From positions 3,472,001 to 3,536,000 of the forward strand of contig NZ_CP066831.1 in assembly GCF_016598615.1 (NCBI RefSeq): 64,000 bases of DNA, in the 5' to 3' direction. Each line of letters opens with the position of its first letter. Position 1 is the stretch's first letter. The notes beneath the pieces were generated by a model, which saw only the letters and a program-made list of their open reading frames with translations, was not told where the DNA came from and did not search any database. Shown here piece after piece: positions 1-8,518 of this stretch. Source of the stretch: Streptomyces liliifuscus. Its GTDB lineage: Bacteria; Actinomycetota; Actinomycetes; Streptomycetales; Streptomycetaceae. Both the position numbers and the translations under genes were made by a program.

Positions 1-125
1 GCCAGGCCCTGCTGATGGCGCAGCGTCCGCTGCGACCGGCGGACTCGGCGCTCCTGAACCGGGCGTTCATCGGCCTCCTGGAGTGGGCCACCCACAGCGA
101 CACCCCGGAGGAGGGCCACCGATGA
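1..125 (+). CDS. C-terminal end of an unidentified protein (5' truncated)
   Basis: Only the last 40 codons are inside the window, in the frame that begins at base 3 and stops with TGA at 123-125. They read through residues such as ALLMAQRPLRP and GLLEWATHSDTPEEGHR. The stop overlaps the ATG of the next gene as ATGA, so the two are translationally coupled and probably form an operon. The fragment is too short for family assignment. Large TPR proteins of this type are often paired with an AAA/MoxR-type ATPase in Streptomyces, but that is a guess from context and nothing here proves it. Confidence 0.55.
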   Translation, partial: QALLMAQRPLRPADSALLNRAFIGLLEWATHSDTPEEGHR

Positions 126-3070
126 GCGGGACCGGTGAAAACTTGGACTTCGACGCGCTGCGCCAAGCGATGCAGGAGAACTACGAGCAGCCGGAGGGCC
201 CGGCCCGCAACGCGCGCGCGGAGGTGCTGCTCGCCGAGGCCGAGAAGCTGAACATCCCGCTCGCCGTGATCGAGGCGCTCGGCCACCAGCTGAAGGTCTA
301 CAACTACAGCTCCGAGAAGGACAGGATGTTCGTCCCCTTCGCGCGCCTGCTGCGCATGTGGGACGAACGGCCCGAGGACTTCGACGAGTACGAGACCCAC
401 TCCCTGCACTGGGTCTTCAAGTGGGTGTCCTCCGGAATGGTCGGCCAGCCGCACGTTCCGCTCGCCTCCATCGAGAAGTGGCTCGGCGAGATGGAGCACC
501 GCTACCGGCTCGCCGGTCACTCCGAACGGGCGGTCCGCAGCACCGAGTTCACGGTCGCGCGGTCCATCGGGGACCTGGCGCGGGCCGAGCGGGCGTACAC
601 CGCGTGGCTGGCCGCGGACCGGGACAGCATGGCCGACTGCCACGCCTGCGAACTGCACGACCAGGGCTGGTGGCTGGCCGAGCGGGGCGCCGACGCGGAG
701 GCCCTGGAGCTGTGGCGGCCCGTCCTGGAGGGCGAGTACACCTGCGCCCACGAGCCGCACGCGGTCCTCGCCTCCTCGCTGCTGCCCCTGCTGCGGCTGG
801 GGCGTCTGGACGAGGCGCGGGCCCACCATCTGCGCGGCTTCCGGCTCGTACGCCCCATGGAGAGCATGCGGGGCGCGTACGCGGACCATGTGGAGTTCTG
901 CGCGCTCACCGGCAACGAGGCACGGGCCCTGGAGCTGCTGGCGGAACGTCCCGCCTACTTCACGGACGCCGGGGAACCGCGCAGCCGGATGGACTTCCTG
1001 GCCGTGGTCGCCCTGCTGATGGACCGCCTGACCTCGCTCGGGCTGGGCGCGCAGACCGTGCCGGGACCGGCCGGCCGCACCTGGACCGCGGGCGAACTCG
1101 CCTCCCACGCGCGCGTGGAGGCCCTTTCGCTGGCGGACCGCTTCGACGAGCGCAACGGCACGGCGTACGTGAGCGGACGCGTCCGGGAGCGCATGGGCCA
1201 ACCGCCACTGGTGGAGCGGCTGCCGCTGGGCGTACGCGCGACACCGACCGTGGCCGCTCCCGTGCGGCCCGCGCCCGCCGCGTCCGCGGATGCCACCGCC
1301 GACGACGGGCCGGACCTGGCCGCGCTGCTCGCCGAGGCCCGCCGGCTCTCGGCCGCCCTGCACCCGGATTCCGTCGCGGCATGGGCCGCGGTCGCGGAGG
1401 CGGCCGGTGACGAGGAACTGACTCCCCGCGACCGCGCGGAACTGACCGACCACGAGGCGATGGGCCTCGGCCCCGAGGGCGTGGAGCTGTTCGCCCGCGC
1501 AGCCGAGCTGTACGAGGCCGCGGGCGACCCGGGCGAGGCCCTGGCGGCACGCGCGCGTGGAGCGTACGTACTGGCCCTCTCCGGCCGGACCCGCGAGGCG
1601 CTGGCCGCGGTCTCGGAGCCGTACGAGCGGGTGCTCGCCCTCTTCGCGGAGGGCGGGACAGAGGTCCCGCAGGCCGCCTCGGTGCTGGTGGGACGGGCGC
1701 GCATCCTGCTGCAGCGGGTGCACGAGGCCGCGGAGGTGAACGGGGCGGGAGACGGCTCCGACGTCCTGGCCGCCGCGGAGACCGCCGCACGGGAGCTGCT
1801 GGCCCTCGCAGGACCGGAGGCCGGGAACGACGTCCTGGTCGCCTCCCGGGCCGCGGAGGCACAGGCCATGCTCGGAGAGCTCGCGGCGCACGCCGGGGAC
1901 GCGGAGAGGGCCGCGGAGCTGCTCACGCGGGGCTCGGAGGCGTTCGTGGCGGCCGGGCTGCCGTGGTTCGCGGTGGAGTACGAGGCCCGGCTCACCGGAA
2001 TCGCACGCCATCTGGGCGACGCCGAGGCGGCCGAGCGCGCGGCCCGGGCGGCGCTGGAGCACGGTGCGGCTTTCCTCGAACCGACCGGTCACGCCCAACT
2101 GCACCTCCAGCTGGCCGAGATACTGGGCGCCACCGGACAGTTCGGGCCCGCCGCCGACCACGCCCTGGAGGCGTCGCACTGGGCCGACGAGGCCGGTGAC
2201 GGACCCACGCTCGGTGCCTGGGCCAGACATCAGCTCGGCGGCTTCCTGCTCCGCCAGGACCACTGGGCCGAGGCCGCGGAGGTCCTGGAGTCGGCGCTGC
2301 CGGAGCTGAGCGCGCAGACGCACGGCGACGGGGCGATCGTGCAGACCCATTGGTGGCTCGGCGACTGTCTCACCGAGCTGGGCGAACACCGCGAGGCCGC
2401 CGAGCACTGGCTCCAAGCGGCCGAGATCGCCCGGCACTGGCCCGAGCAGCGCGACCACGCGATGCTCGCCCATCTCGCCGCCGAGGCCCTCGGCCACGCG
2501 GAGCTGCTCCCTCAGGCCGAGCAGGCCTACGCGCGCGCCGGTGACCTCTGGCGGTCCCTCGGCAACGTCCACGGGCTGATCCGCTCCCTGCGGGCGCGCG
2601 CATGGCTCGCGGTGCGCGAGGAGGGCTCGGGGCTCGACACGGCACGTGAGTTGATGGGCGAAGCGGTCCGCGCGTGCGAGGACGAGGTGCCCGAGGACCA
2701 CGAGGAACGCGAGCAGCTCGTCGCCGAACTCGCCCAGACGCACCGGCAGTTCGGCGACCTGGTCGCCCGTTCCGCGCCCGACGACGCCGAGGACGAGCTG
2801 ATCTACGCCCTGTTCGAGGAGGCCCTGGCCCACGTCACGCTGGCCGTCGCGGGCTTTCTCTCCCTCGGCGAGGACGCCCTGCACAGCCGCACCGGCGCCC
2901 AACTGGCCGCCGGCTGGCTGGAGGCCGACCTGGAGCACCCCGACTGGGCGGCCGCACGCGCGCGTGAGGTTCTCGCCGCGTACGCCGAGGGGGATGCCTC
3001 GGACGAGACGGTGGTGGCGCGGCGTGGTGAGGCTGAGCGGTTGCTGCGGGCGACTGAGTCGAGCGCGTAG
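122..3070 (+). CDS. Large tetratricopeptide-repeat protein, 982 aa
   Basis: This is an all-helical protein rich in Ala, Glu and Leu with many TPR-like helix pairs, for example around residues 430-520, 590-720 and 760-860. A Pro/Ala-rich linker near residues 375-395 separates an N-terminal half with conserved WW and Cys residues from a C-terminal repeat half. There is no signal peptide or membrane span, so it is predicted to be a cytosolic scaffold. The ATG at 122 is preferred over an in-frame ATG at 83 because it overlaps the upstream stop as ATGA. The substrate or partner cannot be read from sequence; the coupled upstream gene is the best candidate partner. Confidence 0.8.
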   Translation: MSGTGENLDFDALRQAMQENYEQPEGPARNARAEVLLAEAEKLNIPLAVIEALGHQLKVYNYSSEKDRMFVPFARLLRMWDERPEDFDEYETHSLHWVFKWVSSGMVGQPHVPLASIEKWLGEMEHRYRLAGHSERAVRSTEFTVARSIGDLARAERAYTAWLAADRDSMADCHACELHDQGWWLAERGADAEALELWRPVLEGEYTCAHEPHAVLASSLLPLLRLGRLDEARAHHLRGFRLVRPMESMRGAYADHVEFCALTGNEARALELLAERPAYFTDAGEPRSRMDFLAVVALLMDRLTSLGLGAQTVPGPAGRTWTAGELASHARVEALSLADRFDERNGTAYVSGRVRERMGQPPLVERLPLGVRATPTVAAPVRPAPAASADATADDGPDLAALLAEARRLSAALHPDSVAAWAAVAEAAGDEELTPRDRAELTDHEAMGLGPEGVELFARAAELYEAAGDPGEALAARARGAYVLALSGRTREALAAVSEPYERVLALFAEGGTEVPQAASVLVGRARILLQRVHEAAEVNGAGDGSDVLAAAETAARELLALAGPEAGNDVLVASRAAEAQAMLGELAAHAGDAERAAELLTRGSEAFVAAGLPWFAVEYEARLTGIARHLGDAEAAERAARAALEHGAAFLEPTGHAQLHLQLAEILGATGQFGPAADHALEASHWADEAGDGPTLGAWARHQLGGFLLRQDHWAEAAEVLESALPELSAQTHGDGAIVQTHWWLGDCLTELGEHREAAEHWLQAAEIARHWPEQRDHAMLAHLAAEALGHAELLPQAEQAYARAGDLWRSLGNVHGLIRSLRARAWLAVREEGSGLDTARELMGEAVRACEDEVPEDHEEREQLVAELAQTHRQFGDLVARSAPDDAEDELIYALFEEALAHVTLAVAGFLSLGEDALHSRTGAQLAAGWLEADLEHPDWAAARAREVLAAYAEGDASDETVVARRGEAERLLRATESSA

Positions 3071-3106
3071 CGCTCCGCGGGCGGTCAGGTTGAGGGTCGG
3101 TCCTTG

Positions 3107-3152
3107 TCCGCGGGTCCGCTGTGGCTGGTCGCGCGGTTCCCCGCGCCCCTTC
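3107..3152. repeat. Dispersed GC-rich intergenic repeat, copy A
   Basis: This copy holds the core GGCTGGTCGCGC-GTTCCCCGCGCCCCTT seen in other intergenic gaps of the window (8411, 12400, 34793, 34867, 45013, 45096). It lies between the convergent ends of the TPR gene and the DAK2 gene. The arms CGCG-GTTCCCC-CGCG can fold locally. A role as transcription-end structure or as a non-coding repeat family is inferred. Confidence 0.6.
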
Positions 3153-3170
3153 TGGCGCGGAAACGGCCGC

Positions 3171-5009
3171 CTATTCCACGCCGATCAGCAGCAGCGCCCC
3201 CTGGCGGCCGCCCCGGTACACGACCGTGTCGACGGCCAGGTAGGACTCCCGGACGCGGGCTTCGAGGTGGGCCGCGATCGTGTCGGGGGCCTCGTCGCCC
3301 AGGACCAGGGTGACCATCTCGCCGCCCGCCGCGAGCATGCGGTTCAGGACCGCCTCGGCGGTGGCCGTGATGTCGGAGCCGATCACGGCGACGTCGCCCT
3401 CGATGAGACCGAGGATGTCGCCGGCCTGGCAGATGCCGGCCATGGTCCAGGACTGGCGTTCCGCGACCTCGACCTCGGCGTACCGGGTCGCACCGGCGGC
3501 CGAGGTCATCGCGACCACGTCCTCGTCGAAGCGCCGCCCGGGCTCGTGCACGGCCAGCGCCGCGATGCCCTGCACCGCGGACCGGGTGGGGATCAGCGCG
3601 ACCCTGACGCCCTCGGCGCGGGCCTGCTCGGCCGCCGCGGCCGCGGTGTGGCGCAGCTCGGCGTCGTTCGGCAGCAGCACCACCTCGCGCGCGTGGGCCC
3701 GTCGTACGGCCTCGACGAGCTCCCCGCTGGCGGGCGGCTCCCCGGGGCGCGCGAGGACGGTGGTGGCCCCCGCCTCGGTGTAGAGCCCCGCGAGGCCCTC
3801 TCCGGGGACGACGGCCACGACCGCGCGCTCGGCCCGTTCCCGGACCGGCCGGCTCCCGGCGCCCGTCGTGTGCGCGTCGTCGAGCCCGAAGTGTGTGATG
3901 CGGATCCGGTAGGGCCGCCCGGCCTCGACGCCCGCCTCCACGGCGGCGCCGGCGTCGTCGACGTGCACATGGACGTTCCACAGGCCGTCCCCGCCGACCA
4001 CGACGAGCGAGTCGCCGAGCGCGTCGAGCCGGTCCCGCAGCCGCGTCACCGCCGCGTCCTCCGCCTCCAGGAGGTAGATCACCTCGAAGGCGGGCCCGGC
4101 CTCGTCGGGAGCGGGGGTTCCGTCCGCGCACTCCCCCACCTCTTCGAGGGGTCCCGTCACAGCGTCGTCCACGCGCGCGTGGAGCCCCGTCGCGTCCGAA
4201 CCCGCCCCCACGCGCGCGTGGCCCGCGAGAACCGGCACCGCCGACGCGGCGGGCGCCTCGCCCGTGAACGTCTCCACCAGGGCCCCCAGCACGGCCACGA
4301 GGCCGCGTCCGCCCGCGTCGACCACCCCGGCCCGCTCCAGGACCGCCAGCTGCCCGGGAGTCGCCGCGAGCGCCGCCCGCGCGCCCTCGTACGCCGCCCG
4401 CGCGACCGCCCCGCAGTCGCCCTCGGCGCCGGAGGCCGCGTCGGCGGCGGCAGAGGCGACCGTGAGGACCGTGCCCTCGACCGGGTGCACGACGGCCTGC
4501 CGGGCGGCGTCGGCCGCGCGCCGGAGGGCGAGCCCCAGACCCTGCCCGTCGGTGTGTGTCGCGTCACTGTCGGCGGCGAGCACCTGGGCCATGCCCCTCA
4601 GGAGCTGCGCGAGGATCGTCCCGGAGTTCCCCCGGGCCCCTATGAGCGCGCCGTGCGCCATCGCGTGCACCGCGTCGGCGAGGGCGGGCCCCTCGGGCGC
4701 CCGGCCGGAAGAGACCCCCTGTCCGGCGGCGGTTTCCTGCCCGTCGAGGATCTCCCGGCCGTCGAAGGCCGCCCGGTCCTCGAAGACTTCCCGGCCGCCC
4801 GCAAGTGCGGCATGACCCGCGAAGACGGCCTCCACGGCCGCGGCCGCCGACTCCACGGTCAGGTACAGATTGGTGCCGGTGTCCCCGTCCGCGACGGGAT
4901 ACACGTTGATCGCGTCGATCTCCTCGCGCGCGCGGCCGAGTGCCCGCAGCGCGAGGCCGCACCATGCACGTACCGCGGACGCGTCCAGTCTCTGCGGCAC
5001 CTGCGGCAC
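3171..5009 (-). CDS. DAK2-domain protein, FakA/DhaL-like kinase, 612 aa
   Basis: The N-terminal DhaL-like domain carries NVYPVADGDTGTN (about residues 35-47), the Asp-rich Mg-ATP motif of dihydroxyacetone-kinase L and fatty-acid-kinase FakA proteins. Further nucleotide-site residues follow in GARGNSGTILAQLLRG. The C-terminal third (from about residue 250) matches the FakA-type middle and C domains, with VVVGGDGLWNVHVH and a terminal VVYRGGRQGALLLIGVE. In Firmicutes, FakA phosphorylates FakB-bound fatty acids; that role here is by family only. I chose GTG at 5009 because AAGGAGG lies 5 nt upstream; an in-frame ATG at 5186 has no such site. It diverges from rpmB. Confidence 0.85.
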   Translation of the reverse strand: MPQVPQRLDASAVRAWCGLALRALGRAREEIDAINVYPVADGDTGTNLYLTVESAAAAVEAVFAGHAALAGGREVFEDRAAFDGREILDGQETAAGQGVSSGRAPEGPALADAVHAMAHGALIGARGNSGTILAQLLRGMAQVLAADSDATHTDGQGLGLALRRAADAARQAVVHPVEGTVLTVASAAADAASGAEGDCGAVARAAYEGARAALAATPGQLAVLERAGVVDAGGRGLVAVLGALVETFTGEAPAASAVPVLAGHARVGAGSDATGLHARVDDAVTGPLEEVGECADGTPAPDEAGPAFEVIYLLEAEDAAVTRLRDRLDALGDSLVVVGGDGLWNVHVHVDDAGAAVEAGVEAGRPYRIRITHFGLDDAHTTGAGSRPVRERAERAVVAVVPGEGLAGLYTEAGATTVLARPGEPPASGELVEAVRRAHAREVVLLPNDAELRHTAAAAAEQARAEGVRVALIPTRSAVQGIAALAVHEPGRRFDEDVVAMTSAAGATRYAEVEVAERQSWTMAGICQAGDILGLIEGDVAVIGSDITATAEAVLNRMLAAGGEMVTLVLGDEAPDTIAAHLEARVRESYLAVDTVVYRGGRQGALLLIGVE

Positions 5010-5110
5010 CTGCGCCTCCTTGAACAGCCGAACGTCCGACGCAGCGTAGACCCCGGTCAGGCCCCTACCGGAAGAGGGCCGGGCCAGGTCCCCGGGCCAG
5101 CCATGGTAGT

Positions 5111-5140
5111 TTCGTTGTACGGACGCAGTCGTTGTATGCT
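5111..5140 (+). promoter_or_regulatory. Candidate rpmB promoter
   Basis: A TATGCT -10 box lies at 5135-5140 with TTCGTT 18 nt upstream at 5111-5116. This would give a leader of about 110 nt before the rpmB GTG. The -35 match is weak, so this rests mainly on the -10 box and position. Confidence 0.4.
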
Positions 5141-5201
5141 GCTCCGGTTGCCCGATCCGATCGGGCCTTCCTCCTGGCACCGCCACTCAGATCCTAGATC
5201 T

Positions 5202-5223
5202 TGATCCCGGCATGCCGGGATCA
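5202..5223. promoter_or_regulatory. Perfect 22-bp palindrome in the rpmB leader
   Basis: The arms are TGATCCCGGCA (5202-5212) and its exact complement (5213-5223). It sits 34 nt before the rpmB start, downstream of the candidate promoter, and just after an imperfect GATC-rich repeat at 5190-5200. It could be a protein operator or an RNA structure in the leader. It does not resemble the AT-rich Zur box as I know it. Confidence 0.55.
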
Positions 5224-5257
5224 TCCGTAAGAGCATCTGAAGTCTTTGGAGTGACCC

Positions 5258-5443
5258 GTGGCTGCCAACTGCGACGTCTGCGGCAAGGGGCCGGGCTTCG
5301 GCAACAACATCTCGCACTCTCACCGCCGTACGCCCCGTCGCTGGAACCCGAACATCCAGCGCGTTCGTACCGTGGTGGGCGGGACGCCGAAGCGCGTGAA
5401 CGCTTGCACCTCGTGCATCAAGGCCGGCAAGGTCTCGCGCTGA
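5258..5443 (+). CDS. rpmB: 50S ribosomal protein L28, 61 aa
   Basis: L28 is a structural protein of the large ribosomal subunit. The sequence shows the family signature [18 protein letters not shown] near the N-terminus and a second Cys pair CTSC near the C-terminus. This makes it a zinc-binding (C+) form with four Cys ligands. The length is normal for the family. It starts with GTG at 5258, with TTGGAG about 7 nt upstream. It is monocistronic: a strong terminator follows and the flanking genes are on the opposite strand. Streptomyces also carry zinc-independent paralogues elsewhere, so this is likely the zinc-replete copy. Confidence 0.95.
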   Translation: MAANCDVCGKGPGFGNNISHSHRRTPRRWNPNIQRVRTVVGGTPKRVNACTSCIKAGKVSR

Positions 5444-5482
5444 CGATCTGCTAGCGCGCGGCCACTGCTGGTTCGCTGCTCA

Positions 5483-5515
5483 AAGCCGGTCCACTTCACG
5501 GTGGACCGGCTTTTT
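5483..5515 (+). terminator. Intrinsic terminator of rpmB
   Basis: The 12-bp stem AAGCCGGTCCAC (5483-5494) pairs with 5501-5512 around a 6-nt loop. The right arm runs into TTTTT at 5511-5515. This is a canonical rho-independent terminator. Confidence 0.9.
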
Positions 5516-5569
5516 GCTGTGCCCGCAGAGTTCGCTGTGCCCGCTGTGCCCGCAGAGTTCGCTGTGCCC
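5516..5569. repeat. Two perfect 27-bp tandem copies
   Basis: The unit beginning GCTGTGCCCGCAGAG occurs at 5516-5542 and again, base for base, at 5543-5569. Decayed partial copies (GAGTC, GGCTGAGTC) follow to about 5592. It lies between the rpmB terminator and the end of thiD. No function is evident. Confidence 0.8.
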
Positions 5570-5640
5570 GCCGAGTCGGCTGAGTCCGCAGACCGGCGCG
5601 CGACTGCCTCGCCTGCGGACGTAAACGATTGCGCAAGCGT

Positions 5641-6459
5641 TTACGCGTCGCCCGCCCCGAACCGCCAGCCATGATCCACCGGCCCGATCCCGCCGCCGAG
5701 CGCGAAGCCGGCCGCGATCGCCCCGGTGACGTACTCCTTCGCCGCCGCGACCGCCTCCGGCACCGTCTGCCCCTTCGCGAGCCCCGAAGCGATGGCGCTC
5801 GCGAGGGTGCACCCCGTCCCGTGCGTGTGCCGGTTGTCGAACCGGGGAGCCCGCAGCCAGTGCTCCTGAGAGCCGTCCGTGAGGAAATCGACGGCGTCCC
5901 CGCCGAGGTGACCGCCCTTGATCAGCACCCACGTCGGCCCGTACGCCAGCACGGCCGCCGCCGCCCGCCGCATCCCGTCCTCCGACTCGACCCGCAGGCC
6001 GGTCAGCTGGGCCACCTCGTCGAGGTTCGGCGTCGCCACCGTCGCGACGGGCAGCAGCTTCGTACGTACGGAATCCAGCGCGGACGCGGCGAGCAGCGAG
6101 TCGCCGTGCTTGGAGACGCCGACCGGGTCGACGACGGAGGGCACGGCCGTGCCGCCGATCAACTCGGCAACGGTCTCCACGAGTTCGGCCGAGGAGAGCA
6201 TGCCGGTCTTCACGGCGTCCACGCCGATGTCGTCGACCACACTGCGGTACTGCGCGCGCACCGCCTCCACCGGCAGTTCCCAAGCGCCTTGTACGCCAAG
6301 GGAGTTCTGCGCGGTGACGGCGGTGAGCACACTCATGCCGTGCACGCCGAGCGCGAGCATCGTCTTCAGGTCGGCCTGGATCCCGGCCCCGCCACCGGAG
6401 TCGGAGCCGGCGACCGTCAGCACCCTGGGCGGGGCACTCGCACGGGACGAGGCACTCAT
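5641..6459 (-). CDS. thiD: Hydroxymethylpyrimidine/phosphomethylpyrimidine kinase, 272 aa
   Basis: ThiD phosphorylates HMP and HMP-P to HMP-PP for thiamine synthesis. The N-terminal ribokinase-like motif [15 protein letters not shown], the central KTGMLSS, and the C-terminal anion-hole motif [16 protein letters not shown] with the catalytic Cys are all present. The length is typical of a stand-alone ThiD. The ATG at 6459 overlaps the thiL stop as ATGA, so thiL-thiD form a coupled operon. I see no TPP riboswitch in front of the operon. Confidence 0.93.
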   Translation of the reverse strand: MSASSRASAPPRVLTVAGSDSGGGAGIQADLKTMLALGVHGMSVLTAVTAQNSLGVQGAWELPVEAVRAQYRSVVDDIGVDAVKTGMLSSAELVETVAELIGGTAVPSVVDPVGVSKHGDSLLAASALDSVRTKLLPVATVATPNLDEVAQLTGLRVESEDGMRRAAAAVLAYGPTWVLIKGGHLGGDAVDFLTDGSQEHWLRAPRFDNRHTHGTGCTLASAIASGLAKGQTVPEAVAAAKEYVTGAIAAGFALGGGIGPVDHGWRFGAGDA

Positions 6460-7421
6460 GACTCGATGTCCGCGAAGTGGTCCCAGCCGCCCTTGCTGGT
6501 CCATGGCGCCCCGTCCACCGTGACCTGCGGCAGCGCCGACGGGTTGAGGACCTCGCCGATCACCTTCCAGCGGGCGGGCAGTTTCACGTCCGGCGGGAAG
6601 GTCGCCACGATCGCGTGGTCCTCGCCGCCGGTGAGCACCCACTGGAGGGGGTCGACGCCGACGGCCTGACCGATGTCGTTCATCTGCGAGGGGATGTCGA
6701 CGGCGCCGGAGCGGACGTCGATACGTACCTTGCTGGCCTCGGCGATGTGCCCCAGGTCGGCGATCAGCCCGTCGCTGACGTCCGTCATCGAGGTCGCGCC
6801 GAGCCCGGCGGCGGCGGGGCCCGCGTGGTACGGCGGTTCCGGACGCCGGTGGGCCTCGACGAACGCGCGCGGCGAGCGGAAGCCGCGGGAGAGCACGGCG
6901 TGCCCGGCCGCGGACCAGCCCAGCCAGCCCGTCACGGCCACCACGTCACCGGGCTGGGCACCCGCGCGCGTGACCGGCTCATGGTTGCGCAGATCGCCGA
7001 GCGCGGTGATCGCCACGGTGATCGTGTCGCCGCGTACGACATCGCCGCCGACCACCGCCGCGCCGGCGACCTGGCACTCGTCGCGGATGCCGTCCATCAG
7101 CTCGGACGGCCAGGTGGCCGGGAGTTCCGCCGGGACGACCAGGCCGAGCAGCAGCGCGGTCGGCACGGCGCCCATCGCGGCGATGTCCGCGAGGTTCTGC
7201 GCGGCCGCCTTGCGACCGACGTCGTACGCCGTGGACCAGTCACGACGGAAGTGCCGACCCTCCAGGAGGATGTCGGTGCTCGCCACGACCCTGCGGTCGG
7301 GGGCGGCCACCACGGCGGCGTCGTCGCCCGGCCCGACGCGTACCGCCGGAGTGGTGGTGAGCCGTGAGGTGAGCTCCTTGATGAGCCCGAACTCCCCCAA
7401 CTCGCCCACGGTGCCCTTCAT
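6456..7421 (-). CDS. thiL: Thiamine-monophosphate kinase, 321 aa
   Basis: ThiL uses ATP to convert thiamine phosphate to thiamine diphosphate, the last step of the pathway. The protein shows the family motifs GEFGLIKEL at the N-terminus, [21 protein letters not shown] (metal-binding Asp), [28 protein letters not shown] and [11 protein letters not shown]. The start at 7421 is preceded by AAAAGGAG at good spacing. It is the first gene of the thiL-thiD pair. An in-frame upstream extension to 7598 has no ribosome-binding site and low-complexity composition, so I rejected it. Confidence 0.94.
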   Translation of the reverse strand: MKGTVGELGEFGLIKELTSRLTTTPAVRVGPGDDAAVVAAPDRRVVASTDILLEGRHFRRDWSTAYDVGRKAAAQNLADIAAMGAVPTALLLGLVVPAELPATWPSELMDGIRDECQVAGAAVVGGDVVRGDTITVAITALGDLRNHEPVTRAGAQPGDVVAVTGWLGWSAAGHAVLSRGFRSPRAFVEAHRRPEPPYHAGPAAAGLGATSMTDVSDGLIADLGHIAEASKVRIDVRSGAVDIPSQMNDIGQAVGVDPLQWVLTGGEDHAIVATFPPDVKLPARWKVIGEVLNPSALPQVTVDGAPWTSKGGWDHFADIES

Positions 7422-7481
7422 CGTTGTACGTCTCCTTTTGTTGCTGCGTCCGCCCGGTCGCGGGCCGCCTCCGACCTGGGT

Positions 7482-7546
7482 ACGGTCGATTCGACCGTCA
7501 ACCTGCGCGGTCCGTGCACCCCTTCGCGGGGGCCCCTGCCCCCGCG
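7482..7546. promoter_or_regulatory. Palindrome and hairpin in the thiL-Lrp divergent gap
   Basis: ACGGTCGA-T-TCGACCGT at 7482-7498 is a perfect 8+1+8 palindrome. A separate perfect 9-bp hairpin, CGCGGGGGC with loop CCCT, lies at 7525-7546. Both are between divergent starts (thiL at 7421, Lrp protein at 7628), so the first may be an operator. The regulator is unknown. Confidence 0.45.
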
Positions 7547-7627
7547 GGTCTCCCCGCGGCGCGCGGCGACGCGATACCGTGGCGTTCCTTTTCCCCACAT
7601 GATCCTCGTGGCCGCCCTGGAGGTTCC

Positions 7628-7861
7628 GTGGTACAGGCGTACATCCTGATCCAGACGGAGGTTGGCAAAGCGTCGACCGTCGCCGAAATGATCAGCAAGA
7701 TACAAGGGGTGATCCAGGCCGAGGATGTGACAGGACCGTACGACGTGATCGTGCGGGCCCAAGCCGACACAGTGGACGATCTCGGCCGCATGGTGGTCGC
7801 GAAGGTCCAGCAAGTGGACGGCATCACGCGTACCCTGACCTGCCCGGTCGTGCACCTGTAG
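7628..7861 (+). CDS. Stand-alone Lrp/AsnC ligand-binding (RAM) domain protein, 77 aa
   Basis: The protein is a single alpha/beta RAM domain as found at the C-terminus of Lrp/AsnC regulators. It has the typical VQAYILIQTEVGK strand and GPYDVIVRAQADTVDDLG motif, and it lacks the DNA-binding HTH. Such proteins form amino-acid-binding oligomers and may bind full-length Lrp proteins. The GTG at 7628 has TGGAGG a few bases upstream. The next gene follows after 20 nt but has its own leaderless-type promoter. Confidence 0.85.
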   Translation: MVQAYILIQTEVGKASTVAEMISKIQGVIQAEDVTGPYDVIVRAQADTVDDLGRMVVAKVQQVDGITRTLTCPVVHL

Positions 7862-7869
7862 CCCCCGTC

Positions 7870-7881
7870 TACCCTTGGCCG
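7870..7881 (+). promoter_or_regulatory. Leaderless-type -10 box for the DUF3515 gene
   Basis: TACCCT (7870-7875) is followed by exactly 6 nt and then the GTG at 7882. This is the TAnnnT-N6-start layout of leaderless actinobacterial transcripts. No Shine-Dalgarno is present. Confidence 0.5.
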
Positions 7882-8391
7882 GTGGACTTCTTCCGTCACC
7901 GGCGCTTCTCTCATCCCGGGCTGCCCGCCCTCGTTCTGCTGATCGCGGCCACAGGCTGCTCCTCAGCAGACGACAACACCCGGACCGCGGTTCCCAGTCC
8001 GGGCACGAAGGCCACCGAGCTGTGTCAGAACCTGGACAAGTCGCTGCCGCGGAAGGTGGACGGACTCGACCGGGAGGATCCCGAGCCCCGGTCCGCGCTG
8101 ACCGCGGGCTGGGGAAGCCCGGCGATCATACTGCGCTGTGGTGTACAGCGGCCGCCCAAGATGGTCGACCCCAAGGTCGCCGAGGGCGGTGACCCCGACG
8201 CGGTCGGTGGCGGGGTGAACGGGGTGGGCTGGCTGATGGAGAAGCGGGACGACGGGGCGACCCGCTTCACCTCCGCTCAGCGTCTGGCGTATGTCGAGGT
8301 GACTGTGCCCGGGGGGCGGGACACTGCCTCTGTGCTTGTCGACTTGGCCGGGGCCATCAAGAAGGCGATTCCCGAGGGGATCGCCGACTGA
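7882..8391 (+). CDS. DUF3515 family lipoprotein, 169 aa
   Basis: The N-terminus has basic residues, then a hydrophobic stretch (LPALVLLIAA) and a lipobox ending in TGC at about residue 26. It is therefore predicted to be lipid-anchored outside the membrane. The rest matches actinobacterial DUF3515 proteins, with conserved Cys residues in ELCQNL and LRCGV, RSALTAGWG, and a C-terminal helical segment VLVDLAGAIKKAIPEG. The function is unknown. Its position between the Lrp-type protein and ddl suggests envelope biology only by association. Confidence 0.85.
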   Translation: MDFFRHRRFSHPGLPALVLLIAATGCSSADDNTRTAVPSPGTKATELCQNLDKSLPRKVDGLDREDPEPRSALTAGWGSPAIILRCGVQRPPKMVDPKVAEGGDPDAVGGGVNGVGWLMEKRDDGATRFTSAQRLAYVEVTVPGGRDTASVLVDLAGAIKKAIPEGIAD

Positions 8392-8410
8392 GATGGCCTC
8401 GGCTGCTGGT

Positions 8411-8462
8411 CGGCTGCGGGTGCGTCGTGGCTGGTCGCGCGGTTCCCCGCGCCCCTAAAAGC
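8411..8462. repeat. Dispersed GC-rich intergenic repeat, copy B
   Basis: This is a full-length copy, CGGCTGCGGGTGCGTCGTGG followed by CTGGTCGCGCGGTTCCCC and GCGCCCCTAAAA. It sits just after the DUF3515 stop, opposite the 3' end of ddl, in a convergent gap. It is related to the copies at 34793 and 45013. Confidence 0.7.
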
Positions 8463-8518
8463 CCCCGGCACCCTCAGAAAAAAATGCCCCCGCACCCTCG
8501 GACGAGAGGGAGCGCGGT

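Noticed and set aside
2964-5204. Plus-strand open frame of 746 codons over the DAK2 gene
   Set aside because: It is the antisense of a well-conserved gene; high GC removes stops in shadow frames, and its composition is Arg/Gly-rich without motifs.
7422-7627. TPP riboswitch before thiL-thiD
   Set aside because: No match to the conserved TPP-aptamer sequences was seen on the minus strand; only a short leader with a ribosome-binding site is present.
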